Assembly (NCBI RefSeq): GCF_003990045.1
Contig: NZ_RZGZ01000003.1
Location: forward strand, 248,001-312,000
From: Labedella endophytica
Lineage (GTDB): Bacteria > Actinomycetota > Actinomycetes > Actinomycetales > Microbacteriaceae
Reading direction: 5' to 3'
DNA: 64,000 bases
The notes beneath the pieces are model-generated. The model had not been told where the DNA came from and searched no databases. It worked only from the letters and a program-made list of their open reading frames with translations. Both the position numbers and the translations under genes were made by a program. Positions 50,510 through 59,134 of the stretch are shown here, one piece after another. Each line of letters opens with the position of its first letter. Position 1 is the stretch's first letter.

Positions 50510-51477
50510 CCGTGTCCTCCGCGACGCGAGCGACCGTCGTCGCCACCCCTCGGGGTCGGCGGCGGCGGTCGTCGTTCACCGCCTACAGCTGGTCGTCGCT
50601 CCTCTACGTCGCCCCGGCCCTCCTCTTCTTCGGCGTCTTCGTCATCTACCCGATCTGCATCTCGGTGCAGACCTCGTTCTACGAGTACGACGGGCTGACG
50701 GTCGCGACGCCGGTGGGAGCCGCCAACTACGTCGCGGTCTTCACGGATCCCGCGCTGCGCGAGGCGCTCCTGCATTCGCTCGTCCTCCTGTTCTTCTACG
50801 CGGTCCTCCCCGTCGTCATCGGCCTCGGCCTGGCTGGACTGCTCTCGCGCATCCGCATCTACGGACTGACGTTCTTCCGAGCGGTGCTCTTCATCCCCCA
50901 GGTCCTCTCGAGCGTCGTCGTGGCGGTCGCGTGGCGCGGGATCCTCGCGTCCGACGGACCCCTGAACTCGGTCATGCAGGCCGTCGGCCTCGGCTCGTTC
51001 GCCACCAGCTGGCTCGGTGACTTCGACACGGCGCTGCCCGCCGTCGGAGGGATCGGCACCTGGGTGCAGTACGGACTCTGCATGGTGCTCTTCCTCGGTG
51101 GCATCGTGGGGATCGACCGTTCGCTCTACGAGGCCGCTCGCCTCGACGGCGCCGGCGCCATCCGCGAGTTCCGCGCGATCACCCTGCCGGCGCTGCGCCC
51201 GCAGATCTCGATCGCGCTCATCCTCTGCATCACCTTCGCGCTGAGGAACTTCGACATCATCTGGAACACCACGAGGGGCGGACCGGGAACGTCGACGGCC
51301 GTGCCGAGTGTGTACATCTACCAGGACGCGTTCCAGAACAGGGCCCTCGGCCAGGCCTCGGCCATGGCCGTCGTGCTCACGCTCCTGATCCTCGTCATCG
51401 TCGGGATCGTGCAGTTCGCGTTGCGTGAGCGATCCGATGTGCCCCGAGCGGCGCGCCGGTCGGGAGGAGTCCGATGA
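50506..51477 (+). CDS. Sugar-type ABC transporter permease 1 (MalF-like)
   Basis: A 323-residue permease with six membrane spans. The cytoplasmic EAA loop that contacts the ATPase is seen as LYEAARLDGAGAIREFRAITLPALRPQ (around 206-232). The N-terminal 25 residues are basic. ATGA overlaps join it to the receptor gene before it and to permease 2 after it. Confidence 0.93.
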   Translation: MTVSSATRATVVATPRGRRRRSSFTAYSWSSLLYVAPALLFFGVFVIYPICISVQTSFYEYDGLTVATPVGAANYVAVFTDPALREALLHSLVLLFFYAVLPVVIGLGLAGLLSRIRIYGLTFFRAVLFIPQVLSSVVVAVAWRGILASDGPLNSVMQAVGLGSFATSWLGDFDTALPAVGGIGTWVQYGLCMVLFLGGIVGIDRSLYEAARLDGAGAIREFRAITLPALRPQISIALILCITFALRNFDIIWNTTRGGPGTSTAVPSVYIYQDAFQNRALGQASAMAVVLTLLILVIVGIVQFALRERSDVPRAARRSGGVR

Positions 51478-52271
51478 AGGTATCGACGGTCGAGACGACC
51501 CTGACCCACGCGATCCTCGTGCTCGCCGCGCTCATCGCCGTGTACCCGCTCGTGTCGATCGTCGCCTCAGCGCTGCAGGGCGCCGACGGGTTCGGACTCG
51601 GGAGCTTCGCGGTGGCCTGGGAGCGGGGCTCGTTCGGTCCGGCCCTCCTCTCGAGCGCCTTCATCTCGATCACGGTCGTGCTCGTCACGGTCGCCGTCGT
51701 GAGCCTCGCCGGCTACGCCCTCGCCACCATGCGTGTGCCGGGGGGCCGCATCATGCTGCCGGTCCTGCTCCTCGGGCTCGTCCTGCCGTACGAGGTCACC
51801 GTCCTGCCGCTCTACCAGATGATGACGGACTGGGGCATCCTCGACACCTGGTGGGCGCTCATCCTGCCGCAGATCGGCTTGTCGGTTCCGCTCGGGGTCT
51901 TCTGGATGCGCGCCTTCTTCGCCGCTGTGCCGGTCGAGCTGCTCGAGGCCGCGCGCATCGACGGGGCCGGCCGGTTCGAGACCTTCCGCCTCGTGCTCCT
52001 TCCCATCGCGGGACCCGCGATCGCCACGTTGTCGACGATCCTCTTCCTGTTCACGTGGAACGAGTTCCTCCTCGCTCTCGTGCTCGTGCCGCAGAGTCCG
52101 GTCGCTCAGACCGCGCCGCTCGCCCTGTCGTTCTTCGCCGGGGCCGGGCGCTCGATCGATCAGAGCGTCGTGGCGGCCGCCGCGGTCATCGTCGCGGCGC
52201 CGATCGTCCTGGCTTATGTCATCCTGCAACGGCGGCTCATCGCCGGGCTCACGGAAGGAGCGGTGAAGTGA
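51474..52271 (+). CDS. Sugar-type ABC transporter permease 2 (MalG-like)
   Basis: A 265-residue permease with six membrane spans and the EAA loop LLEAARIDGAGRFETFRLVLLPIAGPA (around 156-182). With permease 1 it forms a heterodimeric channel. The stop overlaps the amidase start as GTGA. Confidence 0.93.
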   Translation: MKVSTVETTLTHAILVLAALIAVYPLVSIVASALQGADGFGLGSFAVAWERGSFGPALLSSAFISITVVLVTVAVVSLAGYALATMRVPGGRIMLPVLLLGLVLPYEVTVLPLYQMMTDWGILDTWWALILPQIGLSVPLGVFWMRAFFAAVPVELLEAARIDGAGRFETFRLVLLPIAGPAIATLSTILFLFTWNEFLLALVLVPQSPVAQTAPLALSFFAGAGRSIDQSVVAAAAVIVAAPIVLAYVILQRRLIAGLTEGAVK

Positions 52272-53110
52272 CGGCAGCGTCGATCCCCACGACCACGCGG
52301 ATCGTGTGCGAGCAGGTCGCCCCGGCGATCGTGGATCTCGCCCACAACTCCCGACTCGTCCTCGATGTCCTGGATCGCGCCGTCGCCGACGGGGCCGACG
52401 TGCTCGTGCTCCCCGAGCTCGTCACGTCCGGGTACGTGTTCGATTCGCCCGCGGAGGCACGGTCCGTCGCCATCACTCCCGACGACGAGGTGTTCGCCGC
52501 GATCGCGGTGAGGCTCGAGGGGACGCGCACCGTCGTCGTGCTCGGCTTCTGCGAGCTCGGGACGGACGGAGCGCTCTACAACAGCGCCGCCGTCGTCTCG
52601 GCCGACGGGGTGCTCGCGGTGTACCGCAAGGTCCACCTCTGGGATCGCGAGAACCTCGTCTTCACGCCGGGATCGTCGGCCCCGCCGGTCGTCGAGACCC
52701 CGCACGGCCGCCTCGGCGTCATCGTCTGCTACGACCTCGAGTTCCCGGAGATGCCGCGCTCGCTCGCCCTGGCCGGCGCCGACCTCATCGTCGTGCCGAC
52801 GAACTGGCCCCGGACGGAGGTGCCGGAGGGGGAGAAACCCCCGGAGATCATCCACGCCCAGGCCGCCGCCCGCTCCAACGGCGTCTTCATCGCCTGCTGC
52901 GATCGCACGGGACTCGAGCGCGGCCAGGCATGGACGGAGGGCACCGTCATCCTCGACCAGTTCGGCTGGCCCCTCGACCGCGTCGTCGGGGAGGGCAGGG
53001 CCGTCGCGGACGTCTTCCTGCCCCTCGCGCGCGACAAATCCATCTCCCCGCACAACGACCTGCTCGGAGATCGTCGACCGGGCATCTATTCCACGGAGAA
53101 GACCGTATGA
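52268..53110 (+). CDS. Nitrilase-superfamily amidohydrolase
   Basis: A 280-residue carbon-nitrogen hydrolase. The catalytic triad is complete: Glu50 (LVLPELVTSGY), Lys121 (VYRKVHLW) and Cys154 (GVIVCYDLEFPE). Members hydrolyse amides, omega-amides, carbamoyl groups or nitriles; the absence of a glutaminase or ligase domain excludes NAD synthetase. Within this operon it may release ammonia from the aglycone freed by the GH13 enzyme. GTG 52268 and ATGA overlaps couple it to its neighbours. Confidence 0.9.
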   Translation: MTAASIPTTTRIVCEQVAPAIVDLAHNSRLVLDVLDRAVADGADVLVLPELVTSGYVFDSPAEARSVAITPDDEVFAAIAVRLEGTRTVVVLGFCELGTDGALYNSAAVVSADGVLAVYRKVHLWDRENLVFTPGSSAPPVVETPHGRLGVIVCYDLEFPEMPRSLALAGADLIVVPTNWPRTEVPEGEKPPEIIHAQAAARSNGVFIACCDRTGLERGQAWTEGTVILDQFGWPLDRVVGEGRAVADVFLPLARDKSISPHNDLLGDRRPGIYSTEKTV

Positions 53111-54768
53111 CCGCGCCATCGACCGACCCCTCGACGCCGACGGACTGGTGGCGCTCGGCCGTCATCTACCAGGTATATCCGCGTTCGTTCGCCGACGCCG
53201 ATGGAGACGGCACGGGCGACCTCCGTGGAATCGCCGACCGGCTCGACCACGTTGCACGGCTCGGTGCCGACGCCGTGTGGCTCTCGCCGTTCTATCCGTC
53301 GCCGCAGCGCGACGGGGGCTACGACGTCGCAGACTATCGGGCCGTCGACCCGCAGTTCGGCACCCTGGGCGACTTCGACGCGCTCGTCGCGCGCGCCCAC
53401 GCGATCGGTCTCCGCGTGATCGTCGATCTCGTTCCCAACCACTGTTCGTCCGACCACGCCGACTTCCGCGCGGCGCTCATGGCGGCCCCCGGTTCGCCAG
53501 AGCGCGCGAAGTTCCACTTCCGCGACGGGCGCGGAGCGACGGGTGAGCTACCGCCCAACGACTGGACGTCGATGTTCGAGGGACCCGCGTGGACGCGAGT
53601 CGAGGAGGCCGACGGCGCTCCCGGCCAGTGGTACCTGCACCTCTTCGACACCACGCAGCCGGATTGGAACTGGGACGAGCCGACCGTGCGCGCCGACTTC
53701 GAGACGACGCTCCGGTTCTGGCTCGATCGGGGAGCGGACGGGTTCCGGGTGGACGTGTGCGACGCGATCATCAAGGCGCCGGGACTGCCGGACTGGCCGC
53801 ACCGCACGAAGGGTGTCGTCGAGCCGGTCGACGGGGTCATGCCGCCGATGTGGGATCAGGAGGGCATCCACGAGGTGTTCCGGGCCTGGCGCTCGGTGCT
53901 GGACGAATACGACGGCGACCGCATCCTCTGCGCGGAGGCGTGGCTCTCGCCCGAGCGGGCCGCTCGGATCGTCCGACCCGACGAGATGCACCAGGCGTTC
54001 AACTTCAGCTACCTGGAGCAGCTCTGGGACGCCGGAGACATCCGCGCGACGATCGACGAGTCCCTCGCGGCGAACGACGCGGTCGGCGCGCCCACTACGT
54101 GGGTGCTGTCGAATCACGACGTGATGCGGCACGCGAGTCGGTACGGGTACGACGGCCCGGTGGAGCTGGAGTCCGGCGTCGGGGCAGGCGACCCCCAGCC
54201 GGATCGGGCGCTCGGTCTGCGCCGGGCGCGAGCCGCGACGGCGCTCATGCTCGCGCTCCCCGGCTCCGCCTACCTGTACCAGGGCGAGGAACTCGGCCTC
54301 CCCGAGGCGACGGCCCTCCCGGACGACGTTCGACAGGATCCGGTGTGGGAGCGATCGGGTCGTACGATCCGCGGACGGGACGGATGTCGCGTCCCATTGC
54401 CGTGGCTGCCCGACGGACCGTCGTTCGGATTCGGTTCGGCGGCGACGACCTGGCTCCCGCAGCCGGACGATTACGGCCGGTACGCGGTCTCGGTCCAGGA
54501 GGTCGACCCCGCGTCGACCCTCGCCCTCTACCGCGGCCTCCTCGAGGCTCGGCGGGCGTGGGGGCTGGGGAGTGGGTCGCTCCACTGGGACGATGCCGCG
54601 GACGGTGTGCTCGTCTTCCGTCGCGGTGAGGTGCTCGTCGTCGCGAACGTCTCCGGAGCGCCCGTGCCGCTGCCGGCGGGGGAGCTCATCGTCGCGAGCG
54701 GCGAACTCGACGGCGGCTCGATCCCCGCGGACACGACGGTCTGGATCGTGTCGCCCGCATCGGAGTGA
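53107..54768 (+). CDS. GH13 alpha-glucosidase
   Basis: A 553-residue glycoside hydrolase of family 13, oligo-1,6-glucosidase/alpha-glucosidase type. Region I is VIVDLVPNHCSSDH, region II GADGFRVDVCDAI with nucleophile Asp216, region III LCAEAW with acid Glu277, region IV LSNHDVMRHASRY with Asp338. YQVYPRSFADADGDGTGDLRGIADRLDHVARLGADAVWLSPFYPSPQRDGGYDVADY is the family opening. No signal peptide, so it acts in the cytoplasm on the imported glycoside. The region after GFRVDV carries NHDV and not the amylosucrase signatures. Last gene of the operon. Confidence 0.93.
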   Translation: MTAPSTDPSTPTDWWRSAVIYQVYPRSFADADGDGTGDLRGIADRLDHVARLGADAVWLSPFYPSPQRDGGYDVADYRAVDPQFGTLGDFDALVARAHAIGLRVIVDLVPNHCSSDHADFRAALMAAPGSPERAKFHFRDGRGATGELPPNDWTSMFEGPAWTRVEEADGAPGQWYLHLFDTTQPDWNWDEPTVRADFETTLRFWLDRGADGFRVDVCDAIIKAPGLPDWPHRTKGVVEPVDGVMPPMWDQEGIHEVFRAWRSVLDEYDGDRILCAEAWLSPERAARIVRPDEMHQAFNFSYLEQLWDAGDIRATIDESLAANDAVGAPTTWVLSNHDVMRHASRYGYDGPVELESGVGAGDPQPDRALGLRRARAATALMLALPGSAYLYQGEELGLPEATALPDDVRQDPVWERSGRTIRGRDGCRVPLPWLPDGPSFGFGSAATTWLPQPDDYGRYAVSVQEVDPASTLALYRGLLEARRAWGLGSGSLHWDDAADGVLVFRRGEVLVVANVSGAPVPLPAGELIVASGELDGGSIPADTTVWIVSPASE

Positions 54769-54815
54769 GGGCCGGCGGTACAGCGGCCGTGCTCGGGCAC
54801 CCGGACCCGGCACGG

Positions 54816-54821
54816 TAGCGT
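54816..54821 (+). promoter_or_regulatory. -10 element TAGCGT
   Basis: TAGCGT is followed by six bases and GTG 54828, with no ribosome binding site. Confidence 0.55.
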
Positions 54822-54827
54822 GATCAT

Positions 54828-55232
54828 GTGAATGGGATGCTCGATCGTGTCGGAGAGATCTCCGAGCTGTTCACGTGGCTCGGCCTTCTCACGGGTGTCC
54901 TCGTCCTCGTCCTGGCCCTCGTCGTGCGGTTGTTCGAGGGCAGCTGGCTCACGGCCACGGCCACGGTCGCCGAGATCGACGGCGACCTGCAGCTCACATG
55001 GACGGCCGAGGACGGCGAGGTGTACCGCCGCTTCCTCGACTCCGATGAGCGGCTCGCGGCGGGTGACGTCCACGAGGTCGTCGTGCACTACCGCCGCGGG
55101 CGCCCTCTCCACACGCACCTCGACAAGCGGACGCACGCCTCGCGCGTGCTCGTCCTCCTCGGCGTGATCCTCATGGCCGTGGGGATCCTGGGTGCCGTCG
55201 TGCAGCTCGCCGCCGTGGTCGTCGAGGGCTGA
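54828..55232 (+). CDS. Small two-helix membrane protein
   Basis: A 134-residue protein with a transmembrane helix at about 16-36 (LGLLTGVLVLVLALVVRLF), an extracytoplasmic or cytoplasmic beta domain (about 38-105, containing WTAEDGEVYRRFLDSDE) and a second helix at about 108-130. The layout resembles DUF3592 proteins but I see no decisive motif. Start GTG 54828 follows from the -10 spacing. It stands alone. Confidence 0.7.
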   Translation: MNGMLDRVGEISELFTWLGLLTGVLVLVLALVVRLFEGSWLTATATVAEIDGDLQLTWTAEDGEVYRRFLDSDERLAAGDVHEVVVHYRRGRPLHTHLDKRTHASRVLVLLGVILMAVGILGAVVQLAAVVVEG

Positions 55233-55431
55233 CCGAACGCCCTCATCACGTAGCGGGTCTGCGGCATCGCGCAACCCGTCGCGGGAATACCTCGCGCAGG
55301 GGCAGAGTTGTCTCAAGTGACGGCCGATCGAGCGACGGCCGTCCAGGATCGGCTCCTGCGAGGGGCCGTCCGGCACGTCGCGGGGCAGCGCCGCCCGAAG
55401 CGCCATCGCTGAACCCGGAGAGGAGTGCGCC

Positions 55432-55854
55432 ATGGGCAGAACCATCATCGAATTCGAAGACGAGCACGGAGTCGTGACTCGTTACCGCCGTCACGAGAAC
55501 GGCCGGGGGAACGTCGCGACGTCTGCGCGCGTCGACCCGTCCACCCACGTCGAACCCACGGCGTACGTCGAGTCCGGCGCACGCGTGGGACGGAGCGTGA
55601 TCGTGAGCGGTGGCAGCTGGATCGACCGCGACGCCGTCGTCCTCGACCACGCGATGATCGGTGCCGGCGTCCACGTCGGCGAGGGCGCGGTCATCGGTCG
55701 CGGAGCCGAGATCGGGAGCTTCTCGCGCATCGGCGCGGGGGCGACGGTCGGCGACTTCGCCCGGCTCGCCAACGACTCCAAGATCGCCGACGGCTCCGAG
55801 GTGCCGGCCGGGCGCATCCCGCGGATGCTCCCGCGGGCCCGTTCCGCCGCCTGA
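55432..55854 (+). CDS. Left-handed beta-helix (hexapeptide repeat) protein
   Basis: A 140-residue protein. From about residue 28 to 115 it shows [LIV]-G-x4 hexapeptide turns (ARVGRSVIV, AVVLDHAMIGAGVHVGEGAVIGRGAEIGSFSRIGAGATVG). Such folds form trimeric acyltransferases or carbonic anhydrase-like proteins. It lacks a recognisable catalytic histidine extension, so transferase activity is uncertain. ATG 55432 has GAGAGGAG upstream. A terminator hairpin is shared with the convergent lrp gene. Confidence 0.75.
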   Translation: MGRTIIEFEDEHGVVTRYRRHENGRGNVATSARVDPSTHVEPTAYVESGARVGRSVIVSGGSWIDRDAVVLDHAMIGAGVHVGEGAVIGRGAEIGSFSRIGAGATVGDFARLANDSKIADGSEVPAGRIPRMLPRARSAA

Positions 55855-55876
55855 CGACACCGTCGCAGCATCACCA

Positions 55877-55912
55877 CAGCAGGGCCGTCACGGTATCGTG
55901 ACGGCCCTGCTG
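55877..55912. terminator. Shared terminator overlapping the Lrp stop codon
   Basis: CAGCAGGGCCGTCACG and CGTGACGGCCCTGCTG form a perfect 16-bp stem with GTAT loop. The Lrp TGA (minus, 55888-55890) is inside the stem. It lies between the convergent beta-helix and lrp genes. Confidence 0.8.
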
Positions 55913-56376
55913 ACGTGTTCGAAGACCATGCTCGTGCGCGTCGATGCCACGAACGGGTGCGCCGAGAGGTGCTCGAGCACGAAGTCGCGCACGTGCGCGC
56001 TGTCCCGGGCGGCGATGTGCAGGATGAAGTCCTCCGAGCCCCCGAGGAAGAACAACTGCAGCACGTCGGGCATCCCGCGCATCTCGGCGCTGAACTCCGC
56101 CATGCGGTGACGCGCCCCCGAGCGCACGCTCACGCTGATGAGCGCCTGCAGCCCGAGTCCGAGCGCCGCCGGATCGACCCGCGCCTCGAAACCGGTGATG
56201 ACGCCTCGGTCGACCAGGGAGCGGACGCGAGCGAGGCACGTCGAGGGCGCGATGCCCGCACGTTCGGCGAGCTGGTTGTTGGGTGTGCGCGCGTCCTTCT
56301 GGAGCTGCCTCACGATGAGGGCGTCCACCTCGTCGAGACCGCCGGGCTCCCGATCGCGAACAATGTTCGTCGCCAT
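55888..56376 (-). CDS. Lrp/AsnC-family regulator, AldR-like
   Basis: A 162-residue regulator. DNA-binding region: LDEVDALIVRQLQKDARTPNNQLAERAGIAPSTCLARVRSLVDRGVI (about 13-60). The RAM ligand domain follows, ending HIAARDSAHVRDFVLEHLSAHPFVASTRTSMVFEHV. It is divergent from alanine dehydrogenase, the arrangement of mycobacterial AldR and ald, so it probably senses alanine or a related amino acid and controls ald. ATG 56376 has GAGAGGTGGAG upstream. Confidence 0.9.
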   Translation of the reverse strand: MATNIVRDREPGGLDEVDALIVRQLQKDARTPNNQLAERAGIAPSTCLARVRSLVDRGVITGFEARVDPAALGLGLQALISVSVRSGARHRMAEFSAEMRGMPDVLQLFFLGGSEDFILHIAARDSAHVRDFVLEHLSAHPFVASTRTSMVFEHVSRAVTIP

Positions 56377-56518
56377 GGCTCCACCTCTCACGCGTCCCGC
56401 ATCTGATTCGGGTGATCGGGCAATACGCCACGGGATGTTCTGAGTTTACGCGGTGAGGTCGAATCCTTCGCCACAATTGCGGAAACAGCGCGAACAGCGC
56501 CGAGACGAGGAGACACCC

Positions 56519-57661
56519 ATGCGGGTCGGAGTGCCGACGGAGATCAAGAACAACGAGAACCGTGTCGCCGTGACGCCGGCAGGAGTACACGAATTCGTGC
56601 GCCGCGGCCACGATGTCCTCGTGCAGGCCGGGGCCGGCGTCGGTTCATCCGTGTCCGACGACGAGTTCTCCGCCGCGGGCGCGACGATCGTCGAGGGCGC
56701 GGACGCCGTCTGGGGCGAGGCGGACCTGCTCCTCAAGGTCAAGGAACCGATCGAGGCCGAGTACGCGTCGATGCGCGCCGATCAGGTCCTCTTCACCTAC
56801 CTCCACCTCGCTGCCTCCCGACCGTGCACCGAGGCCATCCTGGCCTCACGGACCACCGCGATCGCATACGAGACGGTCCAGCTGGCCGACCGGAGCCTTC
56901 CCCTGCTGTCACCGATGAGCGAGGTGGCCGGCCGGCTGTCGGCCCTCGTGGGCGCCTATCACCTCATGAGCTTCGCAGGAGGCCGCGGCACCCTTCTCGG
57001 CGGTGTGCCCGGCACGCCGAAAGCGTCCGTCGTCGTGATCGGCGGAGGAGTCGCGGGGGAGCACGCCGCGGCGAACGCACTCGGCATGGGAGCGGACGTC
57101 ACGATCGTCGACCTGTCGATCCCGCGTCTGCGGGATCTCGAACGCCGCTTCCAGGGAGCCGTGCGCACCGCCGTCTCCTCGCACTACGAGATCGCCCGCC
57201 TCGTGCGCGATGCGGACCTCGTGGTCGGGTCCGTCCTCATCCCGGGCGCTCAGGCCCCCAAGCTCGTGACCGACGAGATGGTCGCCACGATGAAGCCCGG
57301 CTCCGTGCTCGTCGACATCGCGATCGACCAGGGCGGGTGCTTCGAGGGGTCGGTCCCGACGACGCACGACGCACCGATCTTCCGCGTGCACGACTCCATC
57401 TACTATTGCGTCGCGAACATGCCAGGAGCGGTGCCCGAGACCTCGACCCGCGCGCTCACGAACGCGACGCTGCCCTACGCCCTCGCCCTGGCCGACAGGG
57501 GTTGGCGCCGCGCGCTCGAGGACGACGCGGCGTTGCGCCGCGGCCTCAACGCGCACGACGGCCGGGTGACGAACGCGGGGGTCGCGACCGCGCTCGGCCT
57601 GGACTACACCCCGGCCGAGTCGGTGCTCGCCGGCGGGTCGCCAGCCCCGGTCGCCGCCTGA
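56519..57661 (+). CDS. ald: Alanine dehydrogenase
   Basis: A 380-residue NAD enzyme that interconverts L-alanine with pyruvate and ammonia. Family opening MRVGVPTEIKNNENRVAVTPAGVHEFVRRGHDVLV; substrate lysine in LLLKVKEP, catalytic histidine in TYLHLAAS, NAD motif VVVIGGGVAGEHAAANALGMGADVTIVD, and IDQGGCFEG near the C-terminal half. Length is standard. ATG 56519 has GACGAGGAGA upstream. Divergent Lrp/AsnC gene is its likely regulator. Confidence 0.95.
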   Translation: MRVGVPTEIKNNENRVAVTPAGVHEFVRRGHDVLVQAGAGVGSSVSDDEFSAAGATIVEGADAVWGEADLLLKVKEPIEAEYASMRADQVLFTYLHLAASRPCTEAILASRTTAIAYETVQLADRSLPLLSPMSEVAGRLSALVGAYHLMSFAGGRGTLLGGVPGTPKASVVVIGGGVAGEHAAANALGMGADVTIVDLSIPRLRDLERRFQGAVRTAVSSHYEIARLVRDADLVVGSVLIPGAQAPKLVTDEMVATMKPGSVLVDIAIDQGGCFEGSVPTTHDAPIFRVHDSIYYCVANMPGAVPETSTRALTNATLPYALALADRGWRRALEDDAALRRGLNAHDGRVTNAGVATALGLDYTPAESVLAGGSPAPVAA

Positions 57662-57735
57662 CGGTTCTCGGCGCTGTCGCCGGCGCCCCGCGTCTGCGCC
57701 CGCGCCCTTCTTCCCCGCTCGCCGGCGGGGACGGG

Positions 57736-58125
57736 TCAGTCGGCGACGGGGGCCTCGGCGCTCGCCTGCTCGGACTCGGCGAGGCGGCGCCGCACGTCGT
57801 CCATGTCGAGGTCCTCGATGGCGGTCACGAGCTGCTCGAGCGCGGCCGGAGGAAGCGCGCCGGCCTGCGAGAAGACCAGGATGCCGTCGCGGAAGCCCAT
57901 GAGGGTGGGGATCGAGCTGATGCCCGCAGCACCGGCGAGACGCTGCTCGGCCTCGGTGTCGACCTTGCCGAACACCACGTCGGGGTGCTTCTCGGAGGAG
58001 GCGGTGAACGTCGGGGCGAACTGGCGGCACGGACCGCACCACGCGGCCCAGAAGTCGACGAGGACGATCCCGTTCTCCTCGACGGTCGTTCCGAAGGTCG
58101 CCTCTGTGAGGTCGATGGTGGGCAT
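57736..58125 (-). CDS. trxA: Thioredoxin
   Basis: A 129-residue thioredoxin with the active site WCGPC at Cys30-Cys33 and the cis-proline segment SSIPTLMGFRDG. A roughly 20-residue acidic C-terminal extension (MDDVRRRLAESEQASAEAPVAD) is longer than E. coli TrxA. The start ATG 58125 has GAGGAGAG upstream. It may supply reducing power to the thiol peroxidase at 40 kb. Confidence 0.93.
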   Translation of the reverse strand: MPTIDLTEATFGTTVEENGIVLVDFWAAWCGPCRQFAPTFTASSEKHPDVVFGKVDTEAEQRLAGAAGISSIPTLMGFRDGILVFSQAGALPPAALEQLVTAIEDLDMDDVRRRLAESEQASAEAPVAD

Positions 58126-58362
58126 GGTTCTCTCCTCGTCCTCCGGCTGCGCCGGTTCGTCTGGGTTCGCGTCTGTCCGGCCAGCGCCCCCAGGGGGAGC
58201 GCCGTGGCCTCTCATCGTGACAACCACGCGGATCCCCCGGGGATTCCCGAGGCCTCACGTCGGGACTTCACAGGCTATGCGCCGGATGCCGACGTAGGCT
58301 TGAATCCGGTGCGGAGGGACGAACGCACCGGTTCCCGAGCCCGAGAAGGAGGCGATCCCACG

Positions 58363-58803
58363 GTGTCAGACCTGCTTCCCGGCGGCCAGACCGTGTGGTT
58401 CCTGTTCATCGCCCTCATGCTCGTGATCCTCGTGGCGCTGTTCGGTCGCAGTCTCTGGCGCAGCTTCTCGAAGGACGGGTCGGCCCGGTTCGACATCACC
58501 GAGATCCCCGCCGATCTCCCGGGGAGTCGCGAGTACATCGTGCGCGACGACCAGACGGGCTCGCTGCTCCAGTTCCTCATCATCCAGGGGCACGGACGCA
58601 TCGTGAGCGTCGAGGTGCCGGGGCGTCACCGCGGGTCGGGTGTCGAGACGGAGCTCTTCGAGGCCGGCCTGTCCGCGGTTCCCGAGATCGCCTGGTGGAC
58701 CTGGCCTCCCACGACCCCCGAGGGGTCCGTGGCTCTCGTGCAGCTGGCTCACCGGCGCCCCGAGCTCACCTTCTGGGACGCATCGGGAGCGCGGATCGTC
58801 TGA
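58363..58803 (+). CDS. Single-pass membrane protein of unknown function
   Basis: A 146-residue protein with one transmembrane helix (about 10-30, TVWFLFIALMLVILVALFG) and a soluble domain with IPADLPGSREYIVRDDQTGSLLQFLIIQGHGRIVSVEVPGRHRG. I do not recognise the family. GTG 58363 is supported by AGAAGGAGG upstream. It is read in the same direction as a 52-residue membrane protein that follows. Confidence 0.68.
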   Translation: MSDLLPGGQTVWFLFIALMLVILVALFGRSLWRSFSKDGSARFDITEIPADLPGSREYIVRDDQTGSLLQFLIIQGHGRIVSVEVPGRHRGSGVETELFEAGLSAVPEIAWWTWPPTTPEGSVALVQLAHRRPELTFWDASGARIV

Positions 58804-58869
58804 TCTCCGGGCGGCGGAGATCCGTTCGTGGACGCCGCGCGGGATCCACCGGGTGCTCCGGTGTCGGGC

Positions 58870-58875
58870 TAGGAT
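58870..58875 (+). promoter_or_regulatory. -10 element TAGGAT
   Basis: TAGGAT is followed by six bases and ATG 58882 of the 52-residue gene. Confidence 0.5.
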
Positions 58876-58881
58876 GGTCCC

Positions 58882-59040
58882 ATGATGTTCGCGCTCGCCC
58901 TCCTGTTGTTCCTCGCCGGAATGTACCTGTTCGCGCTCGCGTTCGTCGTGACGAGCTTCCAGGGCCTCATCTTCACGGCGGGCATCCTCGTGATCAGCCT
59001 GTCGATCTTCATCCCGGTCCACCTGCTGCGCAAGAACTGA
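58882..59040 (+). CDS. 52-residue two-helix membrane protein
   Basis: The product is almost wholly hydrophobic: helix 1 at about 2-22 (MFALALLLFLAGMYLFALAF), a short turn TSFQG, helix 2 at about 29-46, ending HLLRKN. No cysteine or charged membrane residue. It is shorter than usual annotation cut-offs. Support comes from an in-frame -10 element at the leaderless distance. It may be a small membrane regulator or stabiliser; no partner is evident. Confidence 0.6.
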   Translation: MMFALALLLFLAGMYLFALAFVVTSFQGLIFTAGILVISLSIFIPVHLLRKN

Positions 59041-59111
59041 CGAGCTCCGCGGGCACGGTCGACCGAATGGTCCGGATCGCCCGCGTCGAGTAGCCGCGCG
59101 ACCTCGGCAGA

Positions 59112-59128
59112 CCCCGGGGAGGTATTCT
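59112..59128 (+). promoter_or_regulatory. Metal-sensor promoter: CCCCGGGG plus -10 TATTCT
   Basis: CCCCGGGG (59112-59119) is a perfect palindrome immediately before TATTCT (59123-59128), which is six bases before GTG 59135. CsoR-family operators are G/C-tract palindromes, so autorepression at this site is a reasonable inference. Confidence 0.45.
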
Positions 59129-59134
59129 GAGCGC

